A stretch of 64,000 bases of DNA from an uncultured Opitutales bacterium (GTDB taxonomy: Bacteria > Verrucomicrobiota > Verrucomicrobiia > Opitutales > Seribacteraceae): contig CAJQKB010000034.1 in NCBI GenBank assembly GCA_905478775.1, positions 1 through 64,000 of the forward strand, given 5' to 3'. Below are positions 1-8,511 of this stretch, piece by piece (positions within the stretch are counted from its first letter, which is position 1; each line of letters begins with the position of its first letter). The notes beneath the pieces were generated by a model that saw only the letters and a list, made by a program, of their open reading frames with translations, did no database searches and was not told the origin of the DNA. Made by a program: the position numbers and the translations under genes.

Positions 1-413
1 TCGTAATAGGACGGAAAGGCCAGGAGTTAGATACATTACGAGACTCCTTAAATCGTACAATCAGCAAGGATATCCGTCTAGAGATACAGGAAATAAAAAA
101 ACCTGATCTCGTTGCTTCACTCGTTGCTGAAAACGTTGCATTACAACTAGAGCGTAGGATTGCATTCCGTCGTGCTATGAAAAAAGCCGTTCAGACTACC
201 ATGTCAATGGGTGCTGAAGGCATCCGAATTCAGTGTGCTGGTCGACTTGGTGGTGCAGACATTGCAAGAACCGAACAGACACGCGAGGGAAGAGTTCCAC
301 TTCACACGCTTCGTGAAAATATTGATTACGGTCTTGTTGAAGCTAATACTGTCTACGGAATAATTGGGATCAAGTGTTGGATCTGCCTTAAGGACGAAGA
401 CAAAATTTTCTAA
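1..413 (+). CDS. rpsC: 30S ribosomal protein S3 (uS3), 5' end outside window
   Basis: This is the 3' part of the gene for small-subunit protein S3, which sits at the mRNA entry side of the 30S head. The reading frame is open from base 3. It starts inside the type II KH domain, with a GxxG-like loop (VIGRKGQE), and continues into the C-terminal domain with the signature [12 protein letters not shown]. The stop is at 411-413 and rplP begins 11 bases later, as expected in the S10/spc order rpsC-rplP-rpmC. An ATG at 177 is internal, not a start. The identification is secure; only the N-terminal half is missing. Confidence 0.97.
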   Translation, partial: VIGRKGQELDTLRDSLNRTISKDIRLEIQEIKKPDLVASLVAENVALQLERRIAFRRAMKKAVQTTMSMGAEGIRIQCAGRLGGADIARTEQTREGRVPLHTLRENIDYGLVEANTVYGIIGIKCWICLKDEDKIF

Positions 414-424
414 TATTGTAAGTT

Positions 425-847
425 ATGCCAAAATTACTTCCATCCCGTACTAAGTATAGAAAAGTTTTCAAGGGTCGTGTCCGTGGCACCGCTTCCAAAG
501 GCAACACAGTTTCTTTTGGGGAGTTTGGTATCCAATCTCTTTCCCGTGGTAGGATGACATCCAATCAAATTGAAGCTGCTCGTGTGTCGATCAATCGTCA
601 TTTAAAGAGAAAGGGAAAAGTTTGGATTCGTGTGTTTCCTCACAAGCCAGTTACGAAGAAACCCGCTGAAACCCGTCAAGGTAAAGGTAAAGGTCCTGTA
701 GATCATTGGGTCGCAGTTGTTAAGCCTGGTCATGTTCTTTTTGAAATTGCAGGCTGTTCTCTTACACTTGCCCGAGAAGCCTTGGGTCTAGCCGATGCTA
801 AATTACCATTTCGATGCCGATTGGTTCAGCGTCAACAATCATTCTAA
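425..847 (+). CDS. rplP: 50S ribosomal protein L16 (uL16)
   Basis: L16 is a large-subunit protein near the A-site tRNA and peptidyl-transferase centre. At 140 residues it is the usual length. It shows the conserved core [17 protein letters not shown], then [14 protein letters not shown] and the glycine-rich [12 protein letters not shown] stretch that contacts 23S rRNA. It sits between rpsC and rpmC. The leader before the ATG (taatattgtaagtt) has no Shine-Dalgarno motif. Nothing else about the protein is unusual. Confidence 0.97.
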   Translation: MPKLLPSRTKYRKVFKGRVRGTASKGNTVSFGEFGIQSLSRGRMTSNQIEAARVSINRHLKRKGKVWIRVFPHKPVTKKPAETRQGKGKGPVDHWVAVVKPGHVLFEIAGCSLTLAREALGLADAKLPFRCRLVQRQQSF

Positions 848-857
848 TATTTGGACA

Positions 858-1055
858 ATGAAAATCTCAGAAATCAAAGAATTAACAGTTACAGAACTTA
901 ACAAGAAGTTTCGAGAATTAGGGGAAGAGCTTCTACAACTCCAAATCAGGAAGCAGACCGGTCAAGTTGAAAAACCACACTTGATCAAAAGCATCCGTAG
1001 AGATAGGGCCAAAATTTTAACCACTCTTTCGGCTAACAAAGCACAATCTGCTTAA
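858..1055 (+). CDS. rpmC: 50S ribosomal protein L29 (uL29)
   Basis: L29 is a small two-helix protein at the polypeptide exit tunnel, where it helps dock nascent-chain factors. The ATG at 858 gives 65 residues starting MKISEIKELT, the standard N-terminus, with the conserved core LNKKFRELGEELLQLQIRKQ and the C-terminal IRRDRAKILT. The same frame is open back to 795, but that would overlap the end of rplP and add non-homologous residues, so the 858 start is chosen. It follows rplP by 10 bases and precedes rpsQ. Confidence 0.95.
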   Translation: MKISEIKELTVTELNKKFRELGEELLQLQIRKQTGQVEKPHLIKSIRRDRAKILTTLSANKAQSA

Positions 1056-1067
1056 ACATATAATTTT

Positions 1068-1340
1068 ATGACCACAGAAGAAGTTAGAAATAATCGTAAA
1101 GAATTGATCGGGTTCGTCCGTGCAAAGACTGGAGACAAATCCATAAAAGTTGTTTATGAGTACAAAACTCCTCACCCACTTTATAAAAAGGAGATTCGAC
1201 GAAAAACAACTGTCCATGTACATGATGAAGAAAACGTCTCTTCGGTTGGGGATAAGATCAAGATCATAGTAACAAGACCAATGAGTAAGTTAAAGAGATG
1301 GCGTGTTCTTGAAATATTAGAAAAAGCCCCCGTAGCATAA
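1068..1340 (+). CDS. rpsQ: 30S ribosomal protein S17 (uS17)
   Basis: S17 is a primary 16S rRNA-binding protein of the 30S body with an OB fold. The 90-residue product has the family pattern: [19 protein letters not shown] for the first strands, [21 protein letters not shown], and [21 protein letters not shown] near the end. It lies between rpmC and rplN, as in the classical spc order. The leader (catataatttt) lacks a Shine-Dalgarno motif. Length and domain are typical. Confidence 0.96.
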   Translation: MTTEEVRNNRKELIGFVRAKTGDKSIKVVYEYKTPHPLYKKEIRRKTTVHVHDEENVSSVGDKIKIIVTRPMSKLKRWRVLEILEKAPVA

Positions 1341-1347
1341 TTTTGCC

Positions 1348-1710
1348 ATGATACAATTACTGAGTAGGCTAGAAGTAGCAGATAACACAGGTGCCAAGAA
1401 AGTTCGTATGATTAGACGGATTGGTCAGAACAAAAAAACTGCATCTATTGGCGATATTATTGTTTGTCATGTCAAGGAATGTACAACCGACTCTGCAGTT
1501 AAAAAAGGAACGGTAGTTCGTGCTCTTGTCGTGCGAACCAAATCAGCAGTTCGTAGAAGAGATGGTAGCTATTTACGCTTTGACGAAAATGCAGTAGTAA
1601 TCGTTAACGATGACGGAACTCCCAAGGGAACTCGAATTTTTGGACCAGTTGCACGAGAACTTAGGCAAAAATATATGAAGATAATTTCATTAGCCCCTGA
1701 GGTACTTTAA
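1348..1710 (+). CDS. rplN: 50S ribosomal protein L14 (uL14)
   Basis: L14 is a five-stranded beta-barrel protein at the subunit interface, contacting 16S helix 14 and L19. The product is 120 residues, close to the usual 122. It starts [19 protein letters not shown] and contains the signature [22 protein letters not shown] followed by [13 protein letters not shown]. The start is 8 bases after the rpsQ stop, and rplX follows 4 bases after the rplN stop, so translation within the operon is tightly packed. Confidence 0.97.
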   Translation: MIQLLSRLEVADNTGAKKVRMIRRIGQNKKTASIGDIIVCHVKECTTDSAVKKGTVVRALVVRTKSAVRRRDGSYLRFDENAVVIVNDDGTPKGTRIFGPVARELRQKYMKIISLAPEVL

Positions 1711-1713
1711 ATT

Positions 1714-1950
1714 ATGGCAAACAAACTAAAAAAAGGAGACGAAGTTGTCGTCATATCTGGAGATCATAAAGGCAACAAAGGTAAAATTTTACAAATGCTT
1801 CGTGAAAAAAATCGAGTAATTGTAGAGGGCGTAAATATGATCAAAAAACACGAGAAAAAAACTCAGGATAATCCACAAGGCGCTATTATCGAAAGAGAGG
1901 CTTCTTTGCATTTTTCGAATGTTCGCAGAACCGACCTCAAAAACAAGTAA
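1714..1950 (+). CDS. rplX: 50S ribosomal protein L24 (uL24)
   Basis: L24 starts 50S assembly by binding the 5' domain of 23S rRNA. The 78-residue product begins with a KOW motif (KKGDEVVVISGDHKGNKGKIL) and continues with VIVEGVNMIKKHEKKTQDNPQGAIIEREA, both family hallmarks. It is at the short end of the family range of about 75 to 105 residues. The start is 3 bases after the rplN stop. A GAGG lies 11 bases upstream inside rplN, too far to be a normal ribosome binding site. Confidence 0.96.
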   Translation: MANKLKKGDEVVVISGDHKGNKGKILQMLREKNRVIVEGVNMIKKHEKKTQDNPQGAIIEREASLHFSNVRRTDLKNK

Positions 1951-1983
1951 TACTTTGTAGCATTAATACTGAATTATTGATTC

Positions 1984-2559
1984 ATGAATATACCTGAACT
2001 AAAAAAAATTTATATAGACGAAGTTGCACCAGCTTTGCTTAAAAGCTGTGGATTGAAGAATGTGCATCAAGTGCCAAAGATCGAAAAAGTAGTACTTAAT
2101 AGTTCCTTTGGTGCTGAACTTGATAAAAATGGTATTGAAGAACTCAGAAAGGACATGACTGCGTTGTCGGGCCAAGCACCAATCGTTATTCGTGCCAAAA
2201 TGAGTGTTTCTAATTTTAAGTTGAGGGAGGGCATGCCAGTAGGAATTAAGGTCACGTTGCGAGGTAATGTAATGTGGGATTTTCTACTCCGCTTAATCGC
2301 CATCTCGTTACCAAATATTCGTGATTTTCGTGGTGTCCCCGCCAAACTTGATGGTTCTGGTAACTACACCTTGGGAATAATAGATCATAGCATTTTTCCT
2401 GAAATTAATGTGGAACGCCAACGAACTAATACAGGATTAGATATTTCAATTGTAACTTCTGCTAGTAACGACGCAGATGGTAGTGAACTTCTCAAATTAC
2501 TCGGGATGCCCTTTCGCAAGAATTCTTCAGAATCATCAAATCAGCAAGAAGCTGCTTAA
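1984..2559 (+). CDS. rplE: 50S ribosomal protein L5 (uL5)
   Basis: L5 binds 5S rRNA and forms part of the central protuberance. The product of 191 residues has the family core: KIEKVVLNSSFG, ITGQAP-like LSGQAPIVIRAKMSVSNFKLREG, MPVGIKVTLRG, LPNIRDFRGV and YTLGIIDHSIFPEI. It carries a short Ser/Gln/Ala-rich tail of about 12 residues beyond the usual end. It follows rplX by 33 bases and precedes rpsN. Assignment is unambiguous. Confidence 0.97.
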   Translation: MNIPELKKIYIDEVAPALLKSCGLKNVHQVPKIEKVVLNSSFGAELDKNGIEELRKDMTALSGQAPIVIRAKMSVSNFKLREGMPVGIKVTLRGNVMWDFLLRLIAISLPNIRDFRGVPAKLDGSGNYTLGIIDHSIFPEINVERQRTNTGLDISIVTSASNDADGSELLKLLGMPFRKNSSESSNQQEAA

Positions 2560-2571
2560 TTATTTTATATT

Positions 2572-2877
2572 ATGGCCAAGAAATCAGTAATTCACAGAAA
2601 CAAGAAGCGCGAAAGGCTTGTTGCACAATATGCAGCAAAGCGCACCGCTCTAAAAAATATTTTATCAAACCCTGAAACTTCAGAGGAAGATTTTTACAAA
2701 GCCCAAGCGAAGCTTACTAAATTACCTAAAAATTCTTCTCCTGTTCGTTTAGTCAATCGTTGTACATTAACGGGGCGTCCCCGTGCGACGATTCGCAAAT
2801 TTGGACTCTCTAGAATTTCATTTCGTGAGCTTGCTCTTCAAGGCAAAATACCGGGTGTAATTAAAGCCTCTTGGTAG
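2572..2877 (+). CDS. rpsN: 30S ribosomal protein S14, zinc-free type (uS14)
   Basis: S14 is a 30S head protein near the decoding region. The 101-residue product is the long, zinc-independent form: it has no CxxC pairs, and the C-terminal core reads [30 protein letters not shown]. Zinc-type S14 proteins are about 61 residues, so this genome uses the non-zinc variant at its main ribosomal locus. A second, zinc-type copy elsewhere cannot be excluded from this window. Its place between rplE and rpsH is standard. Confidence 0.96.
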   Translation: MAKKSVIHRNKKRERLVAQYAAKRTALKNILSNPETSEEDFYKAQAKLTKLPKNSSPVRLVNRCTLTGRPRATIRKFGLSRISFRELALQGKIPGVIKASW

Positions 2878-2901
2878 ATCTATATCTAACTCTTAAAAAT
2901 T

Positions 2902-3300
2902 ATGTCAGTTCACGATACAATAGGAGATTTTATAACCGTAATACGAAATGCAGGTAGTGCTGGTAAAAGTACATGTTCCTACCCTCATTCAAACCTTCGC
3001 GTAGGAATTGCAAAAATTCTTAAATCACGTGGTTTTGTAGCAAATTGTGATGAACAATCTGCTGAAAATGGTCACAAGAATATTCAAATCACACTTAAGT
3101 ATGTTGATGGCCAGCATGCCATAAGGGGTATTAATAGAGTAAGCACACCCGGGAGGCGTACTTATTGCGGGTATCGAGAAATACCCCGTGTGCTTGGTGG
3201 ATTAGGTATCTCTATCTTGAGTACTCCGAACGGCATCATCGACGACAAAACAGCAAGAAAAAATAAGCTTGGAGGTGAAATCCTCTGTAGCGTTTGGTAA
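2902..3300 (+). CDS. rpsH: 30S ribosomal protein S8 (uS8)
   Basis: S8 binds 16S helix 21 and in Escherichia coli also represses the spc operon by binding its mRNA. The 132-residue product begins MSVHDTIGDFITVIRNA and ends with the strongly conserved STPNGIIDDKTARKNKLGGEILCSVW, matching the usual [23 protein letters not shown]-type end. It sits between rpsN and rplF. Whether the autoregulatory S8 site exists here cannot be judged by eye. Confidence 0.96.
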   Translation: MSVHDTIGDFITVIRNAGSAGKSTCSYPHSNLRVGIAKILKSRGFVANCDEQSAENGHKNIQITLKYVDGQHAIRGINRVSTPGRRTYCGYREIPRVLGGLGISILSTPNGIIDDKTARKNKLGGEILCSVW

Positions 3301-3319
3301 CATTTATTTATAATTCCCC

Positions 3320-3856
3320 ATGAGCAGAATAGGAAAAATTCCCGTAGTAATCCCGTCCGGTGTCGATGTAACAATTGACGGCCAAAGCGTCCGCGTGAAG
3401 GGTCCAAAGGGTGACATCACTCAGGAGTTTTCGCCCCTAGCACAAATTACAAAGAGTGAAGACACAGTAGTCATCACACCAACTGACAGTTCACGATCTG
3501 CTCAAGCTAATTATGGCACTGTACGTTCTATCATTGCAAATATGGTGCAAGGTGTGAATAAACCCTACAGTAAAAATTTACTGATTGAAGGAGTAGGTTT
3601 CCGAGCAACAGTGAAGGGTCCAAAAATTGATTTAGAACTCGGTTACTCGCACCCAATTTTACACGATATCCCCGAAGGTGTTACAGTAACAGTTTCGGAC
3701 AATGTAAAAATTCTTGTTGAAGGAGCCGATAAACAGAAAGTGGGACAAGTTGCTGCTGAAATCAAAAGTTATTATCCCGTCGAGCCTTACAAAGGTAAGG
3801 GCGTTCGAATACTCGGTGAATATGTTCGCCGAAAAGAAGGTAAAAAATCTGCTTAA
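3320..3856 (+). CDS. rplF: 50S ribosomal protein L6 (uL6)
   Basis: L6 lies at the base of the L7/L12 stalk near the elongation-factor binding site. The 178-residue product consists of two related alpha/beta domains: MSRIGKIPVVIPSGVDV opens the first, and LLIEGVGFRATVKG with ELGYSHPILHDIPEGV marks the second. The C-terminal YKGKGVRILGEYVRRKEGKK is typical. The ATG lies 20 bases after rpsH, preceded by an AT-rich leader without a Shine-Dalgarno motif. Confidence 0.97.
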   Translation: MSRIGKIPVVIPSGVDVTIDGQSVRVKGPKGDITQEFSPLAQITKSEDTVVITPTDSSRSAQANYGTVRSIIANMVQGVNKPYSKNLLIEGVGFRATVKGPKIDLELGYSHPILHDIPEGVTVTVSDNVKILVEGADKQKVGQVAAEIKSYYPVEPYKGKGVRILGEYVRRKEGKKSA

Positions 3857-3864
3857 TTAGAATA

Positions 3865-4221
3865 ATGAAACTTTCAAAGAAAAAAGAATTAGCTCAGAAA
3901 CGTCGTTGGCGAATACGTAAAAAGGTAAACGGTACAGCCGAAAGACCTCGCGTTGCTGTTAGGTTTACAAACAAAAATATTCACGCCCAGTGTATTGACG
4001 ACGAATTAGGTCACACTGTTCTTGGTGTTGCGACTACCCATTCTGACTTTAAGGACTTACTGCCCAACGTGGCAGGAGCTCAAAAGCTTGGCGTTGCCGT
4101 TGGCGAACAAATTAAAGCAAAGGGCTACAAATCAATTGTCTTTGACCGTTCCGGTCGGAAGTATCACGGGTGCGTAAAAGCGTTTGCAGATGCAATACGC
4201 GAACAAGGATTAAAATTTTAA
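3865..4221 (+). CDS. rplR: 50S ribosomal protein L18 (uL18)
   Basis: L18 binds 5S rRNA together with L5 in the central protuberance. The 118-residue product shows a basic N-terminus (KKKELAQKRRWRIRKKVNG), then TAERPRVAVRFTNKNIHAQCIDD, and ends with the conserved FDRSGRKYHGCVKAFADAIREQGLKF. Length is standard. It is 9 bases after rplF and 7 bases before rpsE, consistent with a single polycistronic transcript. Confidence 0.97.
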   Translation: MKLSKKKELAQKRRWRIRKKVNGTAERPRVAVRFTNKNIHAQCIDDELGHTVLGVATTHSDFKDLLPNVAGAQKLGVAVGEQIKAKGYKSIVFDRSGRKYHGCVKAFADAIREQGLKF

Positions 4222-4227
4222 ATTACC

Positions 4228-4815
4228 ATGAGTAAACCGAATCGAAGAAATAAGAAATTACCAGAAGTAAACAAGGATGAACCTGAACTTTTTGAGAAAG
4301 TGGTTCACATTAATCGTTGTGCTAAAGTAGTTAAAGGTGGACGACGTTTTAGTTTTGCTGCCCTTGTTGTAGTAGGCGACCAAAACGGAAAAGTTGGTTT
4401 TGGCTACGGCAAGGCGCAGATGGTTCCTGATGCAATTCGCAAGGGAACTGATAAGGCTAAAAAAGCGATGAAGAATGTTGCAGTTTATGGTGATACTGTA
4501 CCGCATCAGATAGTAGGAACTTATGACGGCGGGAAAGTTTTGTTAAAACCAGCACGTCAGGGAACGGGTATTATTGCTGGCGGAGGCGTAAGAGCTGTTC
4601 TTGAAGCTGCAGGTGTGAAAAACATTCTTTCTAAGTCACTCGGGTCGAACAATCAATTGTCAGTAGTTTCTGCAACTATGGATGGACTGCTACAGCTTAG
4701 AACACCCAAAACAATTTCTAATATTCGAGGTGAAGAAGTTACGGGCCCCTCTTACATGGAAGCTCCCAAACCTTTACCAGTTGCTGTTCCTGAAACAACT
4801 GAAGTTTCTGCCTAA
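4228..4815 (+). CDS. rpsE: 30S ribosomal protein S5 (uS5)
   Basis: S5 lines the mRNA entry channel and contributes to decoding accuracy. The 195-residue product is somewhat longer than the usual 165. It has an N-terminal double-stranded RNA-binding-like domain ([35 protein letters not shown]) and a C-terminal domain with [26 protein letters not shown]. Both ends carry short extra stretches, an N-terminal basic/acidic segment and a Pro/Glu-rich tail. The next gene is rplO; rpmD, which usually lies between them, is not there. Confidence 0.97.
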   Translation: MSKPNRRNKKLPEVNKDEPELFEKVVHINRCAKVVKGGRRFSFAALVVVGDQNGKVGFGYGKAQMVPDAIRKGTDKAKKAMKNVAVYGDTVPHQIVGTYDGGKVLLKPARQGTGIIAGGGVRAVLEAAGVKNILSKSLGSNNQLSVVSATMDGLLQLRTPKTISNIRGEEVTGPSYMEAPKPLPVAVPETTEVSA

Positions 4816-4828
4816 ATTTTATATTATC

Positions 4829-5260
4829 ATGAAAGAAAATGAAATTCCAGCTGGAGCAAATCGCAAAAAAAGATGCGTAGGTAGAGGCCATGGAAATGGT
4901 CACGGAAAAACTTCTGGTCGCGGGCACAAAGGTGCAGGTGCACGTTCAGGCTACTCGTTAAGAGCTGGCTTTGAAGGTGGACAGATGCCACTTTTTAGAA
5001 AACTCCCTCAAAGAGGTTTTAATCGTACTAGGTTCCAATCTCCTTGTGCCATAGTGAATTTAAATGAATTAGAAAAGTTATCTTCGGACAAGGTAGATCT
5101 CGAATCCCTGATAAATGCAGGTTTGATTAGGTCTAATTCTACTGTTGTTAAACTTCTTGGGACTGGTGATGTTAATAAACCCTTTACCGTTAAAGTGGAC
5201 CAGATATCCAAGTCAGCAAAAGATAAAATTTTAGCTGCCGGCGGTACCGTATCCGAATAA
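4829..5260 (+). CDS. rplO: 50S ribosomal protein L15 (uL15)
   Basis: L15 is a late-assembly protein of the 50S core. The ATG at 4829 gives 143 residues. The glycine/arginine-rich N-terminal extension (GANRKKRCVGRGHGNGHGKT, SGRGHKGAGARSG) threads into 23S rRNA in known structures, and FEGGQMPLFRKLPQRGF is the family signature. The frame is open upstream to 4682 inside rpsE, but the residues there do not resemble L15, so the downstream start is used. It follows rpsE directly, without rpmD, and precedes secY. Confidence 0.96.
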   Translation: MKENEIPAGANRKKRCVGRGHGNGHGKTSGRGHKGAGARSGYSLRAGFEGGQMPLFRKLPQRGFNRTRFQSPCAIVNLNELEKLSSDKVDLESLINAGLIRSNSTVVKLLGTGDVNKPFTVKVDQISKSAKDKILAAGGTVSE

Positions 5261-5281
5261 TTTTAACTTTCTATCGCGAGC

Positions 5282-6838
5282 ATGCTTTCAGCATTTACAA
5301 ATTGTTTAAAAATCCCTGAACTAAGGCAGAAGATTTTCTTCACCTTGGCTCTACTTTTTATTGCCCGTGTTGGGGCAAATATTCCTCTGCCTGGTGTTGA
5401 CCCTTCTCCAATCAAGGAGTTTTTTGAACTAAGAGAGCAATCGAGAAGTGAGACTGAAGGTAATGATATTCTTGGGTTTTACAACATGTTTACTGGCGGT
5501 GCATTACTTAATGGTGCCCTATTTGCCTTAGGAATAATGCCCTACATCAGTGCATCTATCATAATGCAATTGATGGGTGCTGTTTTCCCACAACTAGCAA
5601 GACTTCAGCAGGAGGGTGAACCGGGTAGGCAAAAGATATCTCAATACACAAGATATCTAACTATAGTAATTTGTCTTATACAGGGTGGATTACTGGCATT
5701 AGCACTACGAGATAGTCCGGGCAGTCTTATCCAAGGCTTTAACCCAGCCGAGATCGGTTTGGATGGAAAACCACTCGGTGCAATTGTTGTGGCTACCTCC
5801 CCTTCCATATTTTTAATTACTACAATTATTTTCCTTACAACAGGGTCCTTAATTTTGATGTGGTTAGGGGAACAGATAACCCAGCGCGGTATTGGAAATG
5901 GAATTTCTTTATTAATTACCGTAGGAATTTTATCTGATCTCCCTAAGGCCCTCGCCGATGCATATGCGCTCATATTTCTAGCCCCTGCTGGTGACAATAT
6001 GGTGATCGTAAAAGCCCTGCTAATGGTGGGTCTCTTTCTAGTTGTTGTTGGTGGTATCATTGCAGTTACACAAGCTCAGCGTAAAATTCCTGTCCAGTAT
6101 GCCAAAAGAATGGTTGGACGAAAGGTTTTTGGCGGACAGAGTTCTTTCCTTCCGCTTAAGGTGAATTACGCAGGAGTAATGCCCGTTATTTTTGCAAGTG
6201 CCATTCTGATGTTTCCTGCCCAATTGCTTCGTACGCTAGGAGCTGCAATAGCAGATTCCCCTTCAGAAACTAATTGGGCAATTGATCTTGCAAATGTTTT
6301 CGCAAGTCGCGGTTGGTTTTACTATATTGTATATGGTGGTTTGATTCTCGTATTTAGTTATTTTTGGGTATCTATAATGTTTAAACCCGTTCAAATCGCC
6401 GATGATCTGAAAAAGAATGGTGGATATGTCCCTGGTGTTCGTCCAGGTGAACACACCGCTCGTTTTCTAGATTTCGTAATGACTCGGTTGACATTAGCGG
6501 GTGCTATATTCTTGACTGCTATTGCAGTCTTCCCGGATTTTATCTTCAAGACTGCGAATGTTTCCTATAATGTAGCAACCTTTTTTGGAGGTACTGGTAT
6601 GCTTATTATTGTGGGCGTTGTGTTAGATACGATGCGCCAACTAGAAACATTTCTTCTACAAAGACATTACGATGGCTTCCTGCGAAAGGGCCGAATTCGT
6701 GGAAGATCTTCGAGCAACAGTCAGGGAATAGAATCCCTTGAACTGAAAGACTTTGAAGCGCAATGGCGCCCTTTAATTTTTATCGCAATAGCATTATTCT
6801 TACTAGGACTCGTCGGGTTCATATTGAAGAGTACTTGA
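5282..6838 (+). CDS. secY: Protein translocase subunit SecY
   Basis: SecY is the inner-membrane channel of the general secretion pathway. The product has 518 residues, longer than the typical 430 to 450, mostly because of an extended loop after the first membrane helix (about residues 38 to 60, charged, FFELREQSRSETEG). About ten hydrophobic helices can be followed. Family motifs include SASIIMQLMGAVFPQLARLQQEGE, ITQRGIGNGISL and the cytosolic stretch QRKIPVQYAKRMVG. It follows rplO by 21 bases. Here it is followed directly by rpsM, without adk, map, infA or rpmJ. Confidence 0.97.
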   Translation: MLSAFTNCLKIPELRQKIFFTLALLFIARVGANIPLPGVDPSPIKEFFELREQSRSETEGNDILGFYNMFTGGALLNGALFALGIMPYISASIIMQLMGAVFPQLARLQQEGEPGRQKISQYTRYLTIVICLIQGGLLALALRDSPGSLIQGFNPAEIGLDGKPLGAIVVATSPSIFLITTIIFLTTGSLILMWLGEQITQRGIGNGISLLITVGILSDLPKALADAYALIFLAPAGDNMVIVKALLMVGLFLVVVGGIIAVTQAQRKIPVQYAKRMVGRKVFGGQSSFLPLKVNYAGVMPVIFASAILMFPAQLLRTLGAAIADSPSETNWAIDLANVFASRGWFYYIVYGGLILVFSYFWVSIMFKPVQIADDLKKNGGYVPGVRPGEHTARFLDFVMTRLTLAGAIFLTAIAVFPDFIFKTANVSYNVATFFGGTGMLIIVGVVLDTMRQLETFLLQRHYDGFLRKGRIRGRSSSNSQGIESLELKDFEAQWRPLIFIAIALFLLGLVGFILKST

Positions 6839-6871
6839 TCAAAAAAATTTAACCTCAACAGATATAATATT

Positions 6872-7246
6872 ATGGCTAGATTGCTCGGAGTAGATATTCC
6901 AAACAGAAAGAAAATTGAATTTTCTTTGAGATACATTTATGGCGTCGGTCCAACCCGTGCTAAAAAGATACTTGAGGTCACCGGGATCGATCCAGATCGT
7001 CGAACCCAGGAACTTAACGAACAAGAGATCAGCCTTATTAGTAATTACATCATTGATCAAAAAATTATGGTCGAGGGTGATTTACGCCGCGCGGTTACCA
7101 ATAATCTTAAACGTTTACAAAGTATTCGTTGCTATCGAGGTTTGAGGCATCAACGCGGTTTACCAGTTAGAGGACAAAGAACTATTACAAATGCTCGTAC
7201 TCGAAAAGGTGGGCGTAAAACCGTAGGTGTGGTTAGAAAAGCATAA
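6872..7246 (+). CDS. rpsM: 30S ribosomal protein S13 (uS13)
   Basis: S13 is a 30S head protein that forms bridges to the 50S subunit and touches P-site tRNA. The 124-residue product has a helix-two-turn-helix N-terminal part ([32 protein letters not shown]) and the conserved basic C-terminus [27 protein letters not shown]. It opens the alpha part of the cluster (rpsM-rpsK-rpsD-rpoA-rplQ). The AT-rich leader (cagatataatatt) has no Shine-Dalgarno motif. Confidence 0.97.
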   Translation: MARLLGVDIPNRKKIEFSLRYIYGVGPTRAKKILEVTGIDPDRRTQELNEQEISLISNYIIDQKIMVEGDLRRAVTNNLKRLQSIRCYRGLRHQRGLPVRGQRTITNARTRKGGRKTVGVVRKA

Positions 7247-7256
7247 TTTTTTTACA

Positions 7257-7832
7257 ATGAGCGAAGAAGAAAACAAAGATAAAACAGCTGAAACTGTAGA
7301 CGAAGTAGTCAAAACTGATCAAGTTAAGAAGGTTGTCGAACCAAAAGCGGAAAAGAGTTCCGAGGCAAACACTTCTGATAATCCCGAGAAAGCAGAGAAA
7401 ACAGAAAAGAAGGAAGAGACAGCAGCAGACTTACTTGGTGCCAATATTGAGCAGGTAAAAATTCGAAAGGCCAAAGGTAGCAAGAACATTACCTCTGGAA
7501 TTTGTTATGTAGTCGCTACTTTTAATAATACTAAAGTTTCTTTCACCGACATGAAGGGCAATGTAATTTCATGGTCTAGTTCTGGAAAATGTAATTTCCG
7601 TGGGTCTAGAAAATCCACAGCTTATGCTGCACAAGTAGTTACTCAAGACGCCGGGAAAGTAGCAATGTCCCATGGTATGAAAGAGGTTTTAGTTAAAGTA
7701 AAAGGACCTGGTATGGGTCGTGATTCTGCAATTCGAGCCCTACAGAGTCTTGGATTCAGTGTTTCTTCTATTCTCGATGTTACTCCTGTTCCTCACAACG
7801 GGTGCCGAGCACCTAAGAGAAGAAGAGTTTAA
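7257..7832 (+). CDS. rpsK: 30S ribosomal protein S11 (uS11) with charged N-terminal extension
   Basis: S11 forms part of the 30S platform near the E site. The S11 domain (about residues 66 to 191) is canonical: [48 protein letters not shown] and the end [13 protein letters not shown]. It is preceded by about 60 residues of low-complexity, Glu/Lys-rich sequence ([16 protein letters not shown] and onward, [20 protein letters not shown]) absent from typical S11 of about 130 residues. The start at 7257 is chosen because it is 10 bases after the rpsM stop; starting upstream would run into rpsM. There is no internal ATG that would remove the extension and leave a complete S11. Confidence 0.95.
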   Translation: MSEEENKDKTAETVDEVVKTDQVKKVVEPKAEKSSEANTSDNPEKAEKTEKKEETAADLLGANIEQVKIRKAKGSKNITSGICYVVATFNNTKVSFTDMKGNVISWSSSGKCNFRGSRKSTAYAAQVVTQDAGKVAMSHGMKEVLVKVKGPGMGRDSAIRALQSLGFSVSSILDVTPVPHNGCRAPKRRRV

Positions 7833-7867
7833 AATTAATTAACAGTTTTATCTAACAAAATTTTATT

Positions 7868-8476
7868 ATGTCTCGATATACCGGTCCAACTACAAGAATT
7901 AATCGCCGATTTGGAATGGCGTTGTTCCCTGCAAATAAAGCCTTTGAAAGAAGAGCCTACCCTCCTGGACAGCATGGTCCATCTTTTCGCAGAAAAGTCA
8001 GTGATTATGGCCAAGGCTTGATTGAAAAGCAAAAGCTTAGGATGATGTATGGCTTAACTGAGAAGCAATTTCGCAATATGTTCGAACGTGCGAAAAGTAA
8101 GAAGGGCGTAACCGGTGAAGCCTTTCTCACAATGTTAGAAACACGATTAGATAATGTAGTCTATCGACTTGGCTTTGCCAAGACTAGGCAAGCAGCAAGG
8201 CAATTTGTTAATCATGGACATCTTTTAGTGAATGGAAAAAAAGTGGACATACCTAGTTATTTTGTTGTTGCAGGTGATGTAATCGGAGTGCGTGAAAAGA
8301 CATCTTCACGACAAGTTGCAACCCAAAATCTAGAAGGTTCTCAATATCATCCCTCCCCACCTTGGGTCGAAGTCAATGTAGATTCCCTTCAAGGAACGGT
8401 AACTCGTCTCCCGCAATCTGATGAACTCGAACAAAGTATTAATGTTCAACTGGTAGTTGAATTTTATAGTCGTTAA
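7868..8476 (+). CDS. rpsD: 30S ribosomal protein S4 (uS4)
   Basis: S4 nucleates 30S assembly on the 5' domain of 16S rRNA. The 202-residue product starts MSRYTGPTTRINRRFG and shows RAYPPGQHGPSFRRKVSDYG, then the S4 RNA-binding domain TRLDNVVYRLGFAKTRQAARQFVNHGHLLVNGKKVDIPSY. The N-terminus lacks the four-cysteine zinc knuckle, so this is the zinc-free type. It lies between rpsK and rpoA, the normal alpha-operon order. Confidence 0.97.
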   Translation: MSRYTGPTTRINRRFGMALFPANKAFERRAYPPGQHGPSFRRKVSDYGQGLIEKQKLRMMYGLTEKQFRNMFERAKSKKGVTGEAFLTMLETRLDNVVYRLGFAKTRQAARQFVNHGHLLVNGKKVDIPSYFVVAGDVIGVREKTSSRQVATQNLEGSQYHPSPPWVEVNVDSLQGTVTRLPQSDELEQSINVQLVVEFYSR

Positions 8477-8511
8477 TCTTATTTTTTTACATATTTAACC
8501 CCAAAATTATC

